From Whitmania pigra (taxonomy: Eukaryota; Annelida; Clitellata; Hirudinida; Haemopidae): a DNA stretch of 64,000 bases. Each line of letters starts with the position of its first letter. Position 1 is the first letter of the stretch. The stretch is from assembly GCA_021613335.1 (NCBI GenBank), contig JAJTWR010000431.1, forward strand, positions 1-64,000. The letters run 5' to 3'. The notes beneath the pieces were generated by a model. It did no database searches and had not been told where the DNA came from. It was given only the letters and a program-made list of their open reading frames with translations. The position numbers and the translations under genes were made by a program. Below are positions 1 to 7,853 of this stretch, piece after piece.

Positions 1-606
1 GCAGTGGAAGGGGGCGCTCACCGCCAAGGGGATGACCCGCTTCGCGCCGAGCGCGGTCAATTTCTCTCGGGCACGTTCGACCGCGGCCGCGTGACCGGCG
101 ATGACGGTCTGCATGGGCTCGTTGTAGTTCGCCGGGCTCACGACATCGCCACCGGCGACGGCTTCGCAGGCTTCGCGCACCGTCGAAGCGGGAAGCCCGA
201 GCACAGCGGCCATGGCGCCCACGCCCGGCGGCACGGCCTCTTGCATGAACGTCCCACGCGCCCGAACTGCGCGGACCGCAGAGGCCAAGTCGAGCACGCC
301 CGCCGCGACGAGGGCCGAGTATTCCCCGAGGGAGTGCCCGGCGACGACGGCTGGTCGCAGCGAGGAGCGCGCCCCGAAAGCGCGGAGCGCCGCCACCGAC
401 ACGGTGAGGATGGCCGGTTGCGCCGAAGCCGTGAGCGTGAGCGCCGTCTCGGGCCCCTCGAAGCAGAGCCGCTGCATGTCGAGGGAGAGCGCTGCCGAGG
501 CCTCATCGATGATCGCACGGGCCTCGGGGAACGCGGTGTAGAGCGATTTGCCCATGCCGACGGCTTGACTGCCTTGCCCAGGAAAAATGAACGCGAGTGA
601 ACCCAT
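1..606 (-). CDS. fabD: Malonyl-CoA:ACP transacylase, C-terminus cut by window edge
   Basis: FabD moves the malonyl group from CoA to acyl carrier protein, supplying the elongation unit for type II fatty acid synthesis in the cytoplasm. The 202 visible residues start at ATG 606-604 and read straight through position 1. The N-terminal PGQGSQ motif (about residues 9-14), the nucleophile elbow GHSLGE with Ser92, and SAPFHC with His201 at the very edge match the family, and both catalytic positions fall at the Escherichia coli numbers. The remaining roughly 100 residues lie outside the window. The gene sits 13 bp downstream of fabH and is probably cotranscribed with it. Confidence 0.95.
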   Translation of the reverse strand, partial: MGSLAFIFPGQGSQAVGMGKSLYTAFPEARAIIDEASAALSLDMQRLCFEGPETALTLTASAQPAILTVSVAALRAFGARSSLRPAVVAGHSLGEYSALVAAGVLDLASAVRAVRARGTFMQEAVPPGVGAMAAVLGLPASTVREACEAVAGGDVVSPANYNEPMQTVIAGHAAAVERAREKLTALGAKRVIPLAVSAPFHC

Positions 607-619
607 GTCCTCGAACTTT

Positions 620-1600
620 CTACCAGCGAACCAACATACTGCCCCACGCGATACCAGCGCCAAGGGCAAGCATTCCGATGAGTTGTCCTGGCTTTAGTGC
701 ACCAGCTCGGTTGGCCTCGTCGAGAGAAATCGGGAGCGAGGCCGAGGATGTGTTTCCGTAGTGCTCGATATTGAGCCACACCTTCTCTTTGGGGATTCCG
801 AGGCGCTGCAACACTGCTTCGAGTATCCGCAAGTTCGCCTGGTGAACGACGAGGTGATCGAGATCGTCCACCTTGAGGTTCTGCTTTTCAAGGGCCTCGC
901 GCATCGAGTCGGAGAGGAAGCGCACCGCGTGCTTGTACACGTCGCGGCCGTTCATGAAGATCTTGTGATGGTTTCCGGCGAGCATTTCCGGGCTCGGCGG
1001 CATCTTCGTTCCGCCGCCCTCAATGGTGATGAGCGGCGCCAGGTTGCCGTCGGAGTGCAAGTGCGCCGACAAGATGCCGCGGTTCGGCTCCGTCGTCGGT
1101 GCGAGCACCATCGCACCCGCGCCATCGCCGAAGAGGATGCAGGTGCCGCGGTCGCTCCAGTTCGTGACCCGGCTCAACATCTCGGCGCCGATGACCAACG
1201 CGATTTTCACCCGACCGGTTTCGACGAACTGCGAGGCGATGCCGAGCCCGTAGACGGAGCTCGCGCAGGCCGCAGAGATGTCAAAGGCAAAGGCGTTTTT
1301 CGCGCCGAGTTCGCGCTGGACGTAGACCGCGCATGCCGGCATCGGCATGTCCGGGGTGATGGTGCCAACGAGAATCAGCTCCACATCCTCCGGTTTGACC
1401 CCGGCCATGGCGAGGGCGCTCTTCGCCGCCTGGGTCGCCATCTGGGAGGTGAGTTCTCCTTCAGCGGCGACGTGCCGGGTGCGTATTCCGGTGCGCGAAA
1501 AAATCCACTCGTCGTTGGTATCGACGAGCTTCTCGATATCTGCGTTGGTCAGAACCTTCTTCGGAAGGTACTTGCCGGTTCCGATAATGCGGGCGCGCAT
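620..1600 (-). CDS. fabH: Beta-ketoacyl-ACP synthase III
   Basis: FabH condenses acetyl-CoA (or a branched primer) with malonyl-ACP to start fatty acid synthesis. The catalytic triad is complete: Cys112 in DISAACASS, His253 in VVHQANLRI and Asn283 in HYGNTSSAS. The 326-residue length is normal. I chose the ATG at 1600-1598 because a GGAG lies five bases upstream and it places the active Cys at residue 112; a GTG one codon earlier is also open. The order rpmF-fabH-fabD is familiar, but plsX, normally between rpmF and fabH, is absent. Confidence 0.96.
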   Translation of the reverse strand: MRARIIGTGKYLPKKVLTNADIEKLVDTNDEWIFSRTGIRTRHVAAEGELTSQMATQAAKSALAMAGVKPEDVELILVGTITPDMPMPACAVYVQRELGAKNAFAFDISAACASSVYGLGIASQFVETGRVKIALVIGAEMLSRVTNWSDRGTCILFGDGAGAMVLAPTTEPNRGILSAHLHSDGNLAPLITIEGGGTKMPPSPEMLAGNHHKIFMNGRDVYKHAVRFLSDSMREALEKQNLKVDDLDHLVVHQANLRILEAVLQRLGIPKEKVWLNIEHYGNTSSASLPISLDEANRAGALKPGQLIGMLALGAGIAWGSMLVRW

Positions 1601-1664
1601 CACAACTCCGATTGTCTACCCAAACCTGAGCAATTGTCATCAGGCTCGATAGCTATTCGTGCGC

Positions 1665-1865
1665 CTAGGCTTCGGCTTTGCGTTCGCGCGGGGGGGCGAC
1701 GAGTTTGCCCTTGTAGTTTCCGCACGCTGGACATATCCGATGCGGAAGAACTGCTGCTCCGCAGCCCTTGCAATGGCCGAGGCTGAGCCCGCCCTTGAGG
1801 GCGTTGTTGGCGGCCCGACGGCGATCGCGGCGCATCTTCGAAGTCCGTTTTTTGGGTACTCCCAT
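1665..1865 (-). CDS. rpmF: 50S ribosomal protein L32
   Basis: This is the small zinc-ribbon protein of the large ribosomal subunit. The 66-residue product starts MGVPKKRTSK, has the basic stretch typical of L32, and carries a four-Cys ribbon (CKGC, 12 residues further on CPAC, residues about 32-48), so it is the zinc-binding form. It lies 27 bp downstream of the DUF177 gene, its usual partner, and 64 bp upstream of fabH; a shared transcript is likely. Confidence 0.95.
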   Translation of the reverse strand: MGVPKKRTSKMRRDRRRAANNALKGGLSLGHCKGCGAAVLPHRICPACGNYKGKLVAPPRERKAEA

Positions 1866-1892
1866 GTTGTGCTCCCTGCGACGAGCCGAGAA

Positions 1893-2441
1893 TTACCTCT
1901 CGACCTTGATGTCCTTCAAAGCGGCGAACCGGGGGTCGATTTCGGCTTCCCCGCGGTGTGAGCACGGCTCACGGTTTAAATCTGCTCCGCATACCCTGCA
2001 CAATCCTTTGCAGTCATTTCCGCATAGCAGGGTAACGGGGAGCGCCAATAGCAAATGCTCGCGCAATATGGGATCTAAATCGATGGTCCGCCCATCAAAG
2101 GGTTCGGCGTCGGCCTCGTCGAGTTCGAAGGTGCCCTGCCCGGCGCGGTTCCCCCGAGAGCCCTCTGACGAGGAATCCGGCACCATGCGGACCAGAAATT
2201 CTACCGGGACTTCGAAGGGCACGGCGTATGCGCAGCGATTGCAGGGGCCTTTTAATTTCACGGTACAACGACCGTCGAGATGAATTCTCCCTGAGGTGCG
2301 GGTGAATCGAGCGCTCAGGGTTCCGGGGTCGAGCACTTCGAAAGACTCCACGTCTTGGAGGGCGCGAACGAGCATTTCCCGAGAGTTCGCCTCCGAAAGT
2401 GAAAGCCCTCCCTGCTGGATTTCTTCGACTTTGACCTGCAT
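1893..2441 (-). CDS. DUF177 (YceD) family protein
   Basis: YceD/DUF177 proteins are almost always encoded directly before rpmF and are linked to 23S rRNA or ribosome assembly; the exact reaction is not settled. The 182-residue product has a CNRC pair around residues 79-82 and the C-terminal signature CKGLCRVCG followed by an Asn-Arg and a Cys-Ser-His, the conserved Cys-rich motif of the family. The start is the ATG at 2441-2439, with an AGGA about 4-5 bases upstream; an open stretch further upstream has no such site and overlaps the promoter region of the divergent gene. Confidence 0.9.
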   Translation of the reverse strand: MQVKVEEIQQGGLSLSEANSREMLVRALQDVESFEVLDPGTLSARFTRTSGRIHLDGRCTVKLKGPCNRCAYAVPFEVPVEFLVRMVPDSSSEGSRGNRAGQGTFELDEADAEPFDGRTIDLDPILREHLLLALPVTLLCGNDCKGLCRVCGADLNREPCSHRGEAEIDPRFAALKDIKVER

Positions 2442-2560
2442 CGTGTCCTCGCGCGGTGCCCGAGACCGAAACCGCCGGAAATGCACCTAGCACATTCACC
2501 CGCTCGATAGCCAAGCTGGCGTGCTTGGATGTGGTCTTCTGTACCGCTATAGTCGCTCGG

Positions 2561-3334
2561 GTGCTCCTTGCGGTCATCGCTGACATCCATGGAAATCTGC
2601 CGGCACTTGAAGCTGTGCTCGCGGACATCGACCGTCAGAAACCCGACCTTATCATCGCAGCGGGAGATCTCGCGCTGCGCGGGCCGTTCCCAAGAGAGTG
2701 CGTCGAACTCATCCGCGCGCGCTGCCACGCGGTGATCATCGGCAACACCGACGCCTATCTCGCCGGGAATTATCTCCAGAAGTCCTACCAGGAGCCGCAG
2801 CATTGGAAGACCCATCTGCTCGAATGGTCGCGAGCGGAGTTGGGCGAAGAGCATCTCGCGTGGATGCGGGCGCTCCCCTTCTCGATGCGTTTTAGTCCGG
2901 CGCCCTCGCAAGACCTGTTCGTGTGCCACGCGAATCCGCGCAACCTCGAAGACACGCTCGACCCGACGCTCGACGACGAAGCCGTGCGCAAGTACTTCGT
3001 GCACCCGCATCCGGCGGCCATCGCCTTCGGACACCTCCACTTCCCGTACCGCCGCCGAGTCGACCGCACGCTGCTCGTCGATGTCGCCTCGGTCGGCATT
3101 CCGCGCGACGGCGACCGCCGCGCCTGCTGGACCTTATTCAGCGGAACCTCTCGCGGCTGGCACGCGCATTTTCGCCGGGTGCGCTACTCGGTCTATGCGG
3201 TCACCCAAGCGCTCACGACGAAAGACGTTCCGGGGGCGCCGATCTTCTCTCAGAAACTTCGCGAAGCGCGCTACCGGAACCACGAAGCGCTCGCGACCGC
3301 AGTGCGAAACCTGCCCCACTTCCAAACCCACTGA
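2561..3334 (+). CDS. Calcineurin-like metallophosphoesterase
   Basis: This is a cytoplasmic metal-dependent phosphoesterase of the YfcE/PAE-type class; the substrate is unknown. The metal-binding motifs are in order: DIHGN near residue 8, AAGD near residue 32, GNTD near residue 61 (the usual GNHD has Thr for His), a CHAN motif, and GHLHFPY near residue 151. I chose the GTG at 2561, which puts the first motif at the expected distance from the N-terminus (257 residues); the frame is open about 35 codons upstream, but that stretch has no family similarity. The gene is divergent from the DUF177 gene, and the 119-bp gap should hold both promoters. Confidence 0.85.
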   Translation: MLLAVIADIHGNLPALEAVLADIDRQKPDLIIAAGDLALRGPFPRECVELIRARCHAVIIGNTDAYLAGNYLQKSYQEPQHWKTHLLEWSRAELGEEHLAWMRALPFSMRFSPAPSQDLFVCHANPRNLEDTLDPTLDDEAVRKYFVHPHPAAIAFGHLHFPYRRRVDRTLLVDVASVGIPRDGDRRACWTLFSGTSRGWHAHFRRVRYSVYAVTQALTTKDVPGAPIFSQKLREARYRNHEALATAVRNLPHFQTH

Positions 3335-3346
3335 CGCGGGCGACGC

Positions 3347-4942
3347 CTACCGCCTTCGGGGGGCCACTCTCCTGCTACCAGTCTGACGGCGCAGCGGGCG
3401 GCGCTTCACCGCTGGAGCGCGGCGGACCCGAACTTCCAAACTGCGCCCGAAGACTTCGGTGAACAACGCGGCTTCTCGGTCGAGATCCCACAGTTCAAGT
3501 TCGATGGGCGCGCGAACCTGGAGGCTTAGGCGCAATTTGCCCGGGCGGAGCACGGCGGAGAGTTTGCTCACCGGCTGCTGGTGGCTGCGGTCGAGCGCAT
3601 CGGCCATGCGCAAGAGTGCGGTGCAGCGGCGAACGACCTTCACTTCGTTCTCATCGAGCGAGCGGAGCAACTCGTGCTGCGGATCCGGCGGCGAACGGCG
3701 ATGGAAACGGGCGATGATCGCCACGAGGAGTTGTTGCCGCTCGCTCAACCCCGGCAGTTCCGCGTGGGTAATCAAATAGTGGCTGTGCTTGTGGTGGCGG
3801 ACCGCGCTCACCACGTAGCCGATGTCGTGGAGGAGCGCGGCGGTGTTGAGGAGCACCCAGGCATTCCGGGGCAATTCGCCGTTGGCGGAGAAGCGATCGA
3901 ACAGCGGCCGCACGAGGCGGGCGACCTGGGTTGCGTGCTCTTCGCCGAAGCCGACCCGTCGACCGAGAGCGAGCGCGCCGCCTTCGGCGCTCGAATCTTC
4001 ATCTCCTGGGCGCCGTTGCACCAAATCGACGAGCAACCCATCGCGCAGCCCGCGGGCGGTCGGCTGAATCCCGGAGAGCCCGAGCTCGTCGAGTACCGCC
4101 TCCAGCACGACCGCGCCGCCGACGATCACGTCGCCGCGGTTCGCGTCGAACTGCTTGCGCCGTTTGGCCGGGCTCATCGCGGCTATGGCCTCGACTGCCT
4201 TGGAGATCTCCGCGCGGGTCGCCGAAGTGCCCTTCTTCTTGCGGGCAAAGTCGACGACCGCGCCGATGGTGCCGCTGGAGCCGAGCGCGTACGAAACGCG
4301 ACCCAAGCGCGCGCGGATGCCCGCGTCGGCAATGATTTCGCGAGCAAAGGCCCGCATCACTTTGAGCTCTTTTTTCGAGATGGCTTGGTCGGCCTTGAAG
4401 ATCTCGGTCAGCCGCACGGCCCCCAAGTCGAGGCTCCACAAGTGCGCCGGTCGCTTGTGCTCGGCAATGATGAGCTCGGTGCTGCCGCCGCCGATATCGA
4501 CGCAGAGGCTCCGAGCGAGTGAGGGAACACCACTTAAAATGCCGAGGCAGATGAGGCGCGCCTCCTCTTGCCCGGAGATGACTTCGAGGTTGACGCCGGC
4601 CTCCTCGCGCACGCGGCGGACGACCTCGTTGCGATTCTTCGCGTCGCGCATGGCCGAGGTTGCAACCGCGCGCACCTGCGCGTCGTAGCGCCGCACGAGT
4701 GCCCCGTAGCGACTCAGGGTTTCGACGAGCCGGTCGGCCACTTCGCGGCGGATGACGCCGCTCATGAACACGCCTTCGCCGGGGCGAATCGGCGCCCGTT
4801 CTTGGTGCAATATCTCGTAGCTGTGGTCTGGGCCAACCCGCGCCAGAATCAGCCGAGCGGCATTGGTTCCGACGTCGATGGCCGCGACGACTTGGCCGCG
4901 CCCTGGCTGCCCCCGCTCTGCGGTGGCTGCAGGCTCTTTCAC
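3347..4942 (-). CDS. ppx: Ppx/GppA exopolyphosphatase with HD domain
   Basis: The Ppx/GppA family removes phosphate from the ends of polyphosphate chains or from guanosine pentaphosphate. The N-terminal half (residues about 20-310) is an actin-like ASKHA domain with AIDVGTNAARL and CVDIGGGSTEL phosphate-binding loops and a GSSGT loop. The C-terminal half has an HD motif, LLHDIG, near residue 370. The 531 residues match the long, two-domain form. The start is GTG 4942. The gene stands back to back with ppk1, so synthesis and breakdown of polyphosphate are encoded side by side. Ppx versus GppA cannot be separated from sequence alone. Confidence 0.9.
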   Translation of the reverse strand: MKEPAATAERGQPGRGQVVAAIDVGTNAARLILARVGPDHSYEILHQERAPIRPGEGVFMSGVIRREVADRLVETLSRYGALVRRYDAQVRAVATSAMRDAKNRNEVVRRVREEAGVNLEVISGQEEARLICLGILSGVPSLARSLCVDIGGGSTELIIAEHKRPAHLWSLDLGAVRLTEIFKADQAISKKELKVMRAFAREIIADAGIRARLGRVSYALGSSGTIGAVVDFARKKKGTSATRAEISKAVEAIAAMSPAKRRKQFDANRGDVIVGGAVVLEAVLDELGLSGIQPTARGLRDGLLVDLVQRRPGDEDSSAEGGALALGRRVGFGEEHATQVARLVRPLFDRFSANGELPRNAWVLLNTAALLHDIGYVVSAVRHHKHSHYLITHAELPGLSERQQLLVAIIARFHRRSPPDPQHELLRSLDENEVKVVRRCTALLRMADALDRSHQQPVSKLSAVLRPGKLRLSLQVRAPIELELWDLDREAALFTEVFGRSLEVRVRRAPAVKRRPLRRQTGSRRVAPRRR

Positions 4943-5004
4943 GAAGCGAAATCCATGGAATGCGTTTTCGGTATCACAGCATTTCCCGTTTCTGGAGCGA
5001 GTCG

Positions 5005-5024
5005 TGGTAGGTGTCTTGGTAGGT
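5005..5024. promoter_or_regulatory. Direct repeat in the ppx-ppk1 divergent gap
   Basis: The 8-mer TGGTAGGT occurs twice, at 5005-5012 and 5017-5024, 12 bp apart, in the 131-bp gap between ppx and ppk1. A TATAGA follows at 5024-5029. The placement suits an activator site plus a -10 for ppk1, but the spacing is one base off the 11-bp period of a classical Pho box. This is inference only. Confidence 0.3.
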
Positions 5025-5073
5025 ATAGACCGCTTCTGCAGCTCAACACGTTTGCTTCAGCCTCCGTTATCTC

Positions 5074-7203
5074 ATGGAGCCTACCAACGACCGAAGCCTC
5101 TTTATCAACCGGGAACTCTCCTGGCTCGCATTCAATGAGCGTGTCATTTCCGAAGCGAAAAACTCGGGCTTGCCACTCCACGAGCGCATCAAGTTTCTAG
5201 CTATATCGGCGGCGAACCTCGACGAGTTTTTCATGGTTCGGGTGGCCGGGCTGAAGCAGCAACTTCAGAGCTCCATCTCCGAGAGCCCCGCCGACGGCAT
5301 GTCGCCCGCCGAGCAGATAGCGGCCATCGCCGAGCGGGCCCACCGCATGGTGGAAGACCAATACAACGTGTGGCAGGGCGAGTTGCGCCCGCTCCTGTCG
5401 GCGAATGGCATCGACCTCGTGAGCCGCGATCAACTCACCGTCGAGCAGCGCGCACAGGCTAAGTCGTACTTCCAATCGTCGGTGTTCCCAGTGCTGACGC
5501 CGCTCGCCGTGGACCCAAGCCACCCGTTTCCGAACTTGAAGAACAAGTCGCTCAACTTGGCGTTGAGCCTGCGCCGGGGCGACAAAAAACGGCGGCGTCC
5601 GCAGAGCGATGTGGCGCTCGCGGTGGTGCAGGTGCCGCTCGTGCTCCCGCGGCTCGTGCCGCTCGCGGCGCCGGAAGACCCGCGCTTCATCCTCCTCGAA
5701 GAGCTGATTCTCCTGAACGCAGCGGAGCTCTTTCCTGGGTTCACCGTCGAAGGTGCGGCCATTTTCCGCCTCACCCGAAACTGGGACCTCGATATCGACG
5801 AAGAAGAGTCAGAAGACCTCCTAGAGTCGGTGCAAAAAGAGCTGCGCCGCCGGGACCGCGGCGCCGTCGTTCGCCTGGAGCTCGACGACGGAGCGCCGAG
5901 CTACCTGGAGTCGCAGCTCGCCCATGCGCTGAATCTCGCCCCCCACGACCTCTACCGGCTGCGGGGACCGCTTCAACTGCAGGACTTCACGGCCCTCGCC
6001 GATGTCGATCCGCGGCCGGAGCATCGGGTCGAGCCGTACGTCCCGGCGATTCCACCGGCGATTCACGTCGCCGACTCCATGTTCCAGCTCATCGCGCAGA
6101 AAGACATTCTCCTCCACCACCCCTACGAATCCTTTGAGCCGGTCGTGCGGTTCATCGAGGAGGCGGCGGAAGATCCGAACGTCCTTGCGATCAAACAGAC
6201 CCTCTACCGAACCACCGGCGATAGTCCCATCGGCCGCGCGCTCTTGCGGGCCTCGGAGAACGGCAAGCAGGTCACCGTGCTCGTCGAGCTCAAAGCGCGC
6301 CTCGACGAGGCGAACAACATCGCCTGGGCACGGCGCATGGAGAACAATGGCATCCACGTGGTCTACGGGCTCCTCGGACTCAAGACCCACTGCAAGGTCA
6401 CGTTGGTCGTCCGCCGGGAGCGCAACGGCATTCGCCGCTACGTGCACCTGGGCACCGGGAACTACAACCCGGTGACGGCGCGCCTCTACGCGGATCTCTC
6501 GCTCTTCACCTCCCGCCCGGAGATCGCCGACGACGCGACCGCCCTCTTCAATATGATCACCGGCTACTCCACCCAGCCGCAATGGAAGCGCCTCTCCGTT
6601 GCTCCGGGGACTCTCCAAGCGAAGATTCTCGAACTCATCGCCCGGGAAACGCAGAAAGCCACCAAGGGAGAACCAGCGCGCATCATCGCGAAGATGAACT
6701 CGCTTGTGGATCCGGACGTCATTCGCGCTCTCTACGAAGCCAGCCGCGCCGGGGTCGATATCGACTTGTTGATTCGCGGCATCTGCTGCCTACGGCCACA
6801 AGTCCCCGGCACCTCCGAGCGCATTCGAGTACGCAGCATCGTCGATCGCTTTCTCGAACATGCTCGCGCCTTCGTCTTCGGGGCCGGTCCCAACGCAGAT
6901 GTCTACATTTCGTCTGCGGACTGGATGCCGCGAAACTTTCACCGCCGGGTCGAGGTGCTCACACCCGTCGAGGATGCGAACTTGAAGGCCCGCATCCTCG
7001 ACGAGGTGCTGGGCATCTCCGCTTCGGACAACGTGAAAGCTCGAGAACTCACCGCCCAAGGGACCTACGTTCCGATCCCGATTCCGCCCGACGGCCAACC
7101 GGTGCGCAGCCAAGCGGTCTTCATGGAACTCGCAAAGCGGTCCCTTGAGCCAAGCCTCCGGGTGGCTCCGCCCCCGGTACCGCTACCGGAAGCCGTGAAG
7201 TAG
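5074..7203 (+). CDS. ppk1: Polyphosphate kinase 1
   Basis: PPK1 reversibly builds polyphosphate from the gamma phosphate of ATP. The 709 residues begin with the N-terminal signature FINRELSWLAFNERV, followed by the middle domain and two phospholipase-D-like catalytic domains. The autophosphorylated His lies in HLGTGNYNP (His458), and the second active His in RNFHRRVEV (His623). Length is as expected for the family. No strong ribosome site precedes ATG 5074. It is divergent from ppx, and the pair controls the cell's polyphosphate store, which in many bacteria affects stress survival and motility. Confidence 0.97.
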   Translation: MEPTNDRSLFINRELSWLAFNERVISEAKNSGLPLHERIKFLAISAANLDEFFMVRVAGLKQQLQSSISESPADGMSPAEQIAAIAERAHRMVEDQYNVWQGELRPLLSANGIDLVSRDQLTVEQRAQAKSYFQSSVFPVLTPLAVDPSHPFPNLKNKSLNLALSLRRGDKKRRRPQSDVALAVVQVPLVLPRLVPLAAPEDPRFILLEELILLNAAELFPGFTVEGAAIFRLTRNWDLDIDEEESEDLLESVQKELRRRDRGAVVRLELDDGAPSYLESQLAHALNLAPHDLYRLRGPLQLQDFTALADVDPRPEHRVEPYVPAIPPAIHVADSMFQLIAQKDILLHHPYESFEPVVRFIEEAAEDPNVLAIKQTLYRTTGDSPIGRALLRASENGKQVTVLVELKARLDEANNIAWARRMENNGIHVVYGLLGLKTHCKVTLVVRRERNGIRRYVHLGTGNYNPVTARLYADLSLFTSRPEIADDATALFNMITGYSTQPQWKRLSVAPGTLQAKILELIARETQKATKGEPARIIAKMNSLVDPDVIRALYEASRAGVDIDLLIRGICCLRPQVPGTSERIRVRSIVDRFLEHARAFVFGAGPNADVYISSADWMPRNFHRRVEVLTPVEDANLKARILDEVLGISASDNVKARELTAQGTYVPIPIPPDGQPVRSQAVFMELAKRSLEPSLRVAPPPVPLPEAVK

Positions 7204-7241
7204 CCCTTCCGGATACACCCAAATCCTGCTACGCAGCGACT

Positions 7242-7442
7242 ATGGGTCTCAAGTGGGGCGAAATAGTTCTCATTCTCGCGGTGTTTCTCTTGCTGTTCGG
7301 CACGTCGCGACTTCCTCAGCTTGGGCAGAGCTTAGGCTCCGCTATTCGGAACTTTAAAAAGGGATTCTCGGGCAGCGATGAGCCGTCGGAGAAGCACCCC
7401 AAAAACATCGACGACGGCAAGTCGTCGGACAAGCGCGAATAG
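7242..7442 (+). CDS. tatA: Twin-arginine translocase TatA/E-like protein
   Basis: TatA forms the membrane-weakening assembly that carries folded proteins across the inner membrane. The 66 residues show a single N-terminal membrane segment (about residues 7-20), the FG-x(4)-P hinge seen as FGTSRLPQLG, an amphipathic helix ending in the FKKG motif, and a charged tail. It follows ppk1 by 38 bp and may share its transcript. No tatB or tatC is in the window. TatA and TatE cannot be told apart here. Confidence 0.93.
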   Translation: MGLKWGEIVLILAVFLLLFGTSRLPQLGQSLGSAIRNFKKGFSGSDEPSEKHPKNIDDGKSSDKRE

Positions 7443-7743
7443 CTCTTCCAGATCCGTTTCCCCCTCCGTACCTCTCCCCAGCTGAGCTGCAGCACCTGTA
7501 GCTCGCTAGGCTGTGCTTATGTGCAAACGGCAGAGATCGGCCGCCGCACCGCGAACGCCCTATCCAGACGTGTAATCCCTCACGAGGCGTAAGCGAAGGA
7601 CTGACTTTGGGCGACTGACCATGGTCAGTTATCGCGCCACCGGGGCGACGCGCCTCATCGCGCCCTCGCACCCATCCACACAACTCATACACTAATTATT
7701 AAGCACACTAGCTTCACGCAGACATTATTTGGGCTCACTAATG
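7443..7743. other. Intergenic region before the lipoprotein array
   Basis: About 300 bases without a convincing gene. It holds an imperfect hairpin at 7484-7504 (8-bp stem with one G-U pair, loop GCACC, no T tract), possibly the end of the ppk1-tatA transcript. It also holds a perfect 16-bp palindrome ACTGACCATGGTCAGT at 7614-7629 and an AT-rich stretch near 7690-7735. Open frames here have no family similarity. Confidence 0.4.
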
Positions 7744-7815
7744 TTGCATGGTTATCCATTCCGCCATTATCACATTCTAGTGGCATCACGACCATTCTGT
7801 CGTCATCCACGAGAG
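7744..7815 (+). promoter_or_regulatory. Array promoter and structured leader, gene A
   Basis: A TTGCAT box at 7744-7749 and a TTATCA box at 7767-7772 are 17 nt apart. A hairpin follows: ACGAC 7788-7792 pairs with GTCGT 7799-7803 around the loop CATTCT, and GG/CC and AT/AT pairs extend it to 7782-7808. A CACGAGAGGG box follows at 7808-7817. Confidence 0.7.
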
Positions 7816-7853
7816 GGTACATCAACCAACACCTAGTGAGCCACCGAGTATTT

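Noticed and set aside
761..1786. Plus-strand open frame across fabH and rpmF
   Set aside because: It lies opposite two well-recognised minus-strand genes, and its product has no family features.
7614..7629. Palindrome as a phage or plasmid attachment site
   Set aside because: No integrase, direct repeat pair or mobile-element gene lies nearby.
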